A model generated the notes under the pieces. It saw only the letters and a program-made list of their open reading frames with translations, ran no database searches and was not told the origin of the DNA. Below are positions 62,035-63,423 of a stretch of 63,423 bases of DNA, one piece after another. How positions within the stretch are numbered: position 1 is the stretch's first letter; each line of letters starts with the position of its first letter. Source of the stretch: Candidatus Binataceae bacterium (GTDB lineage Bacteria; Desulfobacterota; Binatia; Binatales; Binataceae); NCBI GenBank assembly GCA_030038355.1, contig JASHPB010000047.1, forward strand, positions 1 to 63,423, read 5' to 3'. Made by a program: the position numbers and the translations under genes.

Positions 62035-62916
62035 TCAGAGCTGCTTCAGCATCGTATTGGCGGAGTTCGCCTCGGGCGTGCCGGCATGATCGGAGATGAG
62101 CTTCTGCAGCGTGAGCCGCGCGTCGATCTGATCGTTGAGCTTGAGAAACGCCTGCGCCTCGCGAAGCAGCGCGGGGCTTGCGAAGCGGCCCTTCGGATAG
62201 CGCATCACCAAGTCGTTGAACTGCAGGATCGACTGGTCGTACTTGCCGGTCTCGAACAGCGCGTTGGCGGCGAAGTACTCAGCCGGCTCGCTCAGTTCCG
62301 ACTTCGGATACTGATGCTGCAGCCGGGTGAAAGTGGCGACTGCGAGCGGGTAATTCTGCGCCTTCATCGCGTCGAGGCCTTTGCGATAGAGCTTGATACC
62401 GTCCGCGTTGGAGGTTTTCGCCGACTCGATTTCGGCGTCGAGATCATTAGGCCAGGTTGGCGGTATTTCGGCGGGCGCCTCCGCCGCGGGCGCAGCAGCC
62501 GCAGTGCCGGGCGGAATCCCGGCGATTGGGCCGGGCGGAGCTTCGGCGCCCTCCGCTCCTGGAGAGGCCGCGGCGGCAGGATTCGCGGGCGTCGCAACCA
62601 TCCCGGCGTTCAGCGCGCTGACCTCGCTCTCGAGCTGCGCGACGCGGGTGGACAGGTTCTTGTCGTTGCCGCTGTCGCTCTGCGTGTCGGATGTATCTTC
62701 GTGCTTCAGTTCGGTGATCTGATCGTTGAGCTGGCGCACCTGCTGCTGGAGCGAATCGATCTGCTGGCGATCGCTCGCGATCATGCCGCGTAGGGTGAAT
62801 TCATTCTGATTGAGCTGCTGGATATCGGTGTCGGTCGAGCATCCCGCCACGAGCAGTACGGCGGCGAGTGCCCCGACAATTTTAAGTTTGCCGATTCGCA
62901 TGCGCTCCCAATTCAT
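62035..62916 (-). CDS. cpoB: Tol-Pal system coordinator CpoB (YbgF)
   Basis: 293 residues. Lipoprotein-type signal with lipobox LLVAGC, then a coiled coil (QLNQNEFTLRGMIASDRQQI), an Ala/Pro-rich linker and C-terminal TPR repeats (YRKGLDAMKAQNYPLAVATF; ALFETGKYDQSILQFNDLV). CpoB couples peptidoglycan synthesis to outer-membrane constriction. ATG 62916 overlaps the pal stop as ATGA; it is the second gene of that unit. The lipobox is unlike E. coli CpoB, which is soluble in the periplasm, so this one may be membrane-anchored. Confidence 0.9.
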   Translation of the reverse strand: MNWERMRIGKLKIVGALAAVLLVAGCSTDTDIQQLNQNEFTLRGMIASDRQQIDSLQQQVRQLNDQITELKHEDTSDTQSDSGNDKNLSTRVAQLESEVSALNAGMVATPANPAAAASPGAEGAEAPPGPIAGIPPGTAAAAPAAEAPAEIPPTWPNDLDAEIESAKTSNADGIKLYRKGLDAMKAQNYPLAVATFTRLQHQYPKSELSEPAEYFAANALFETGKYDQSILQFNDLVMRYPKGRFASPALLREAQAFLKLNDQIDARLTLQKLISDHAGTPEANSANTMLKQL

Positions 62917-63422
62917 TGTGAGACGGCGAAGTGATCGCGCCGATTCTGTGCCCAGCAGGATTCGTCGTGGTCGGTGCAAAGCGGAAGCTCCTTGCCGTAG
63001 CTGATAGTCGAGATTCGGCCCGGCGACACCCCAAGCGTGACCAGGAAATCTTTGGCCGCCTGCGCGCGCTTGGCGCCGAGCGCTATATTGTAATCCTCCG
63101 AGCCGCGCTCGTCGCAATGGCCCTCGACCTGGACTCGGCTCTGCGGATGCGCGCTCAGCCACTGTGCGTTGCTGCGCAGCACGGAGTCATCCTGCGGCTG
63201 GATTGTATAGTCGTTATAGCCAAAGTGAATATCGCTCAGCGGGCCGTTTGCGCCGCCACCGAGCGTTCCGTTCTGGAACTGGCTGAGTGAACTTGGGTTC
63301 TGGTTCTGCTCACCGAGCTGGCTGCCTGGGCCGGGAGCATTGACCGCCGACGCCTTCTTCGACGAGCATCCGGCTACCGCGAGAATCGCTAAGAGCATCA
63401 CGGCAACTCTCGCGCCAACCAT
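62913..63422 (-). CDS. pal: Peptidoglycan-associated lipoprotein Pal
   Basis: 169 residues. Signal with lipobox LAVAGC, a disordered linker, then an OmpA-like domain (DIHFGYNDYTIQPQDDSVLR; VEGHCDERGSEDYNIALGAKRA, the DAP-binding GHxDxRG block). It anchors the outer membrane to peptidoglycan. The ATG is 2 bases from the window edge, so tolB and the rest of the Tol operon would lie beyond it. Confidence 0.95.
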   Translation of the reverse strand: MVGARVAVMLLAILAVAGCSSKKASAVNAPGPGSQLGEQNQNPSSLSQFQNGTLGGGANGPLSDIHFGYNDYTIQPQDDSVLRSNAQWLSAHPQSRVQVEGHCDERGSEDYNIALGAKRAQAAKDFLVTLGVSPGRISTISYGKELPLCTDHDESCWAQNRRDHFAVSQ

Positions 63423-63423
63423 C

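Noticed and set aside
1-63423. CRISPR arrays, tRNA and rRNA genes
   Set aside because: No regularly spaced repeats, no recognisable tRNA T-loop/anticodon arrangement and no rRNA core sequence were seen in any gap.

Overview
The window is a GC-rich, densely coded stretch of a Gram-negative (LPS-bearing) bacterial chromosome. The diderm envelope is shown by waaA, an lpxB homologue, an LpxL-type acyltransferase, lptF/lptG, a Kdo hydroxylase and pal/cpoB. An F420-type (deazaflavin) oxidoreductase, a B12-dependent ribonucleotide reductase, beta-ketoadipate enzymes and a family III CoA-transferase/MaoC/acyl-CoA dehydrogenase cluster fit an aerobic, soil-type, probably uncultured lineage (Binatota/Desulfobacterota-like or similar). 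That placement is inference; no rRNA marker is present.

Layout. 1-8.7 kb: NarL-type response regulator, an ammonium transporter behind a good sigma-54 promoter match, an APC permease, a decayed GIY-YIG gene, a histidine phosphatase, an MFS transporter without a canonical start codon, an aldo/keto reductase and an F420-type protein. 8.7-15.4 kb: RDD / SpoIIM / DUF58 / MoxR / DUF4350 / DUF4129 / membrane-protein cluster, a MoxR chaperone system of unknown client. 15.5-20.7 kb: ferredoxin, GST, then the operon pcaC-pcaH-pcaG-pcaB-pobA, which takes 4-hydroxybenzoate to the enol-lactone of the beta-ketoadipate pathway. 20.8-28.4 kb: phytanoyl-CoA dioxygenase-like protein, a secreted protein with MmgE/PrpD, and a tightly overlapping MaoC-ACAD-MaoC-CaiB-HpcH operon resembling itaconate/C5-dicarboxylate CoA catabolism.

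28.4-38.2 kb is an island of envelope/polysaccharide genes in decay: a frameshifted exosortase (XrtE-like), a PAP2 phosphatase, an ABC-2 permease/ATPase in-frame chimera with broken ATPase motifs, several glycosyltransferases (some intact, one truncated) and two membrane GT39-like proteins in or near the island.

38.7-56.0 kb is a lipid A/LPS block: waaA, lpxB-like, an ArnT-like transferase, then a compact, apparently self-contained fatty acid synthesis operon (FabL-type enoyl reductase, FabG, AcpXL-like ACP, double hot-dog dehydratase, a ketosynthase plus a second ketosynthase whose catalytic Cys is Ser, and an AcpS-LpxL fusion). It parallels the rhizobial acpXL-lpxXL very-long-chain-acyl lipid A cluster. 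It is followed by a DUF374 acyltransferase, lptF, lptG, kdoO and an MsbA-like ABC exporter carrying an N-terminal ParB-like domain. The two fusions and the ketosynthase pair are the most unusual content of the window.

56-63.4 kb: a decayed glycosyltransferase, a DUF721/DciA-like gene, nrdJ with an upstream DnaA box and a correctly spaced pair of NrdR-like boxes and a strong downstream terminator, ribF, cpoB (ybgF) and pal.
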